NCBI GenBank assembly: GCA_022648685.1
Contig: JALCMW010000002.1
Span: forward strand, 294,846-358,845
DNA length: 64,000 bases
Direction of reading: 5' to 3'
From: Bacteroidales bacterium
Lineage (GTDB): Bacteria; Bacteroidota; Bacteroidia; Bacteroidales; UBA932
Below, one piece after another: positions 62,717-64,000 of the stretch. The notes under the pieces were generated by a model, which saw only the letters and a program-made list of their open reading frames with translations, did no database searches and was not told the DNA's origin. The position numbers were made by a program, and so were the translations under genes. Numbering within the stretch: the first letter of the stretch is position 1; each line of letters opens with the position of its first letter.

Positions 62717-63679
62717 ATGGAATACACAAAAGATTTATCGATAATAATCCCTTTATACAACGAAAGAGAATCGATTCCGGAATTAATATCACGTATTGAC
62801 AATGTCGTCATAAAAGCAGGATACGTCTACGAGATAATCATGATCGATGACGGAAGCAAAGACGGCTCATGGAATAAAATCCTGGAAATTTCGAGAACAG
62901 ATAAGAATATAAAAGGAATATCGTTCAGACGTAACTATGGGAAATCCGCTGCCTTGTATTGCGGCTTCAAGAAAGCCGAAGGCAAAGTTGTCGTCACTAT
63001 GGATGCGGATCTGCAGGACGCACCAGAAGAGATTCCTGTGATGTTCCATATGATCGTGGAAGAAGACTGGGATGTGGTTTCAGGATGGAAAAAGCATAGG
63101 CAAGACAATAAATTCACTAAAAATCTTCCTTCCAAGCTATATAATGCAACCGCACGGTGGATCACCGGGATAAAGATACATGACATGAACTGCGGGTTGA
63201 AAGCATACAAAAACGAGGTTATAAAAAACATTGAAGTATATGGAGAAATGCACAGATACATTCCATACCTCGCAAAAAATGCCGGATTCGACAAAATTAC
63301 CGAAAAACCCGTACATCATGAAAAAAGGAAATACGGAAAAAGCAAATTCGGTGTCGAAAGATTCGTCAACGGACTTCTGGATCTGATATCGCTTTGGTTC
63401 TTAAGTGCTTTCGGTAAAAAGCCCATGCACTTTTTCGGCTTTACCGGTATACTTATGTTCATTGCAGGAGGTATTATAGCTATATGGCTCATAATAGCCA
63501 AACTCATGCATCAATCGGCTGGCGTGCCATTCAGGCCGGTTACCGATCAGCCGCTTTTTTATCTGGCCCTTGTAGCCATAATATTGGGAGTCATGTTGTT
63601 TCTTGCAGGATTCCTCGGAGAATTAATCTCAAGGAATTCAACTTTGAGAAACAACTATAATATCAAAGACCAGTTTTAA
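62717..63679 (+). CDS. Family 2 glycosyltransferase, polyprenyl-phosphate type
   Basis: The 320-residue protein has a GT-A domain: SIIIPLYNERESIPELI, the EIIMIDDGSKDGS nucleotide site, and the catalytic VVTMDADLQDAPEEIP. HDMNCGLKAYKNEV follows, then two C-terminal membrane helices (about 234-258 and 275-298). This layout is that of DPM1/ArnC/GtrB-like enzymes, which move a sugar from a nucleotide donor to undecaprenyl phosphate. The donor sugar is not evident. It is cotranscribed with the DUF4199 gene, and a small perfect hairpin (63715-63737) follows the stop codon. Confidence 0.9.
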   Translation: MEYTKDLSIIIPLYNERESIPELISRIDNVVIKAGYVYEIIMIDDGSKDGSWNKILEISRTDKNIKGISFRRNYGKSAALYCGFKKAEGKVVVTMDADLQDAPEEIPVMFHMIVEEDWDVVSGWKKHRQDNKFTKNLPSKLYNATARWITGIKIHDMNCGLKAYKNEVIKNIEVYGEMHRYIPYLAKNAGFDKITEKPVHHEKRKYGKSKFGVERFVNGLLDLISLWFLSAFGKKPMHFFGFTGILMFIAGGIIAIWLIIAKLMHQSAGVPFRPVTDQPLFYLALVAIILGVMLFLAGFLGELISRNSTLRNNYNIKDQF

Positions 63680-63714
63680 ATCAATCAGGCAGATACGCTC
63701 TGGAAATCATAAAG

Positions 63715-63737
63715 CGGACATAATGTAATTATGTCCG
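63715..63737 (+). terminator. Hairpin after the glycosyltransferase gene
   Basis: CGGACATAAT pairs perfectly with ATTATGTCCG around a three-base loop, 35 bases after the stop codon. The following bases contain only short T runs, so termination may be inefficient. Confidence 0.5.
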
Positions 63738-63875
63738 AAGATTTACTATTTGTCTTCATGTTCCTGTTCCTGATTTCGGGGAAAGGGACTGGCAATGGAG
63801 TGCCCGAGGGCCGTAGACAGGGAACAAATTTACATAAAAAAGTGCTGCACATTACATAAAGATGACGTGCGGACA

Positions 63876-63915
63876 TAAAAAAAAGGCCCGGACAGAAATC
63901 AATCTGTCCGGGCCT
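63876..63915 (-). terminator. Intrinsic terminator of the rRNA operon
   Basis: AGGCCCGGACAGA pairs perfectly with TCTGTCCGGGCCT (63884-63915) around a six-base loop. On the minus strand a run of eight T follows. It lies directly after the 5S rRNA end. Confidence 0.92.
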
Positions 63916-63919
63916 CGAA

Positions 63920-64000
63920 GAACGGCAGCTGCCTACTCTTCCGACTGGTATGTCAGTACCATCGGCGATGGCGGGCTTAACTTCTCTGTTCGATATGGGT
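63920..64000 (-). rRNA. rrf: 5S rRNA, 3' part (5' end outside window)
   Basis: On the minus strand the bases read GAACAGAGAAGTTAAGCCCG, the conserved loop of 5S rRNA, followed by CGCCGATGGTACTG and GGAAGAGTAGGCAGCTGCCG towards the 3' end. About 80 bases of the usual 110-120 are present. The 16S and 23S genes would lie beyond the right edge of the window. Confidence 0.93.

Overview
The window is a chromosomal segment of a gut- or rumen-type Bacteroidales bacterium (phylum Bacteroidota). The evidence is a SusC/SusD pair, fimbrillin-family lipoproteins with an Mfa2/FimB-like anchor, several Bacteroidota-only families (DUF4199-, DUF4295-, DUF4296-, DUF5723- and DUF3575-like), an arginine operon built around an N-succinylornithine-type transcarbamylase, and promoters of the Bacteroidota form TTTG-N19-21-TAnnTTTG with almost no Shine-Dalgarno sequences. 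I cannot name the genus.

Layout. 1-2.9 kb (+): the end of uridine kinase, a TonB-like protein, a dCMP deaminase and a C-terminal processing protease. 2.9-6.8 kb (-): an acyl-CoA synthetase-like enzyme and a large unknown membrane-anchored protein. 6.9-15.6 kb (-): a complete arginine operon, argR-acyltransferase-argG-argC-argD-argF'-argB-argE'-argH, with a promoter overlapped by a candidate ArgR box. 15.7-23.8 kb (-): a minimal glycan locus of SusC, SusD and a GH9-polysaccharide deacetylase fusion. 24-31 kb: thiol peroxidase, a lipoprotein plus DUF5723 barrel pair, an Mpi-like serine DNA invertase, and a BlaR1/BlaI-like pair in which BlaI lacks its N-terminus. 31-35.7 kb: tRNA-Arg, rpmF, a YceD-like gene, typA, guaA and tRNA-Leu.

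35.8-48 kb (-) is the accessory part. It holds four fimbrillin-like lipoproteins, two of them tandem paralogues with near-identical middles and hypervariable C-terminal tips. Upstream lie an elaborate inverted-repeat region and a 1.2-kb gene-poor stretch, then a 2-hydroxyacid dehydrogenase, an Mfa2-like anchor, a DUF3575-like barrel and a large lipoprotein. The repeats before the first fimbrillin bracket a promoter-like element that points away from the genes, which is the arrangement expected of an invertible promoter in its OFF state. A DNA invertase of the right family lies 13 kb away. I consider this the most interesting candidate system in the window.

48-64 kb is mainly housekeeping: a histidine phosphatase, deoC, a radical SAM enzyme, an amidohydrolase, pheT, ftsY, rpmB/rpmG, lepB, rplT/rpmI/infC/thrS, a DUF4199 protein, a glycosyltransferase and the 3' end of an rRNA operon (5S). 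infC appears to start at AUC behind a strong Shine-Dalgarno sequence and carries a repetitive N-terminal extension.
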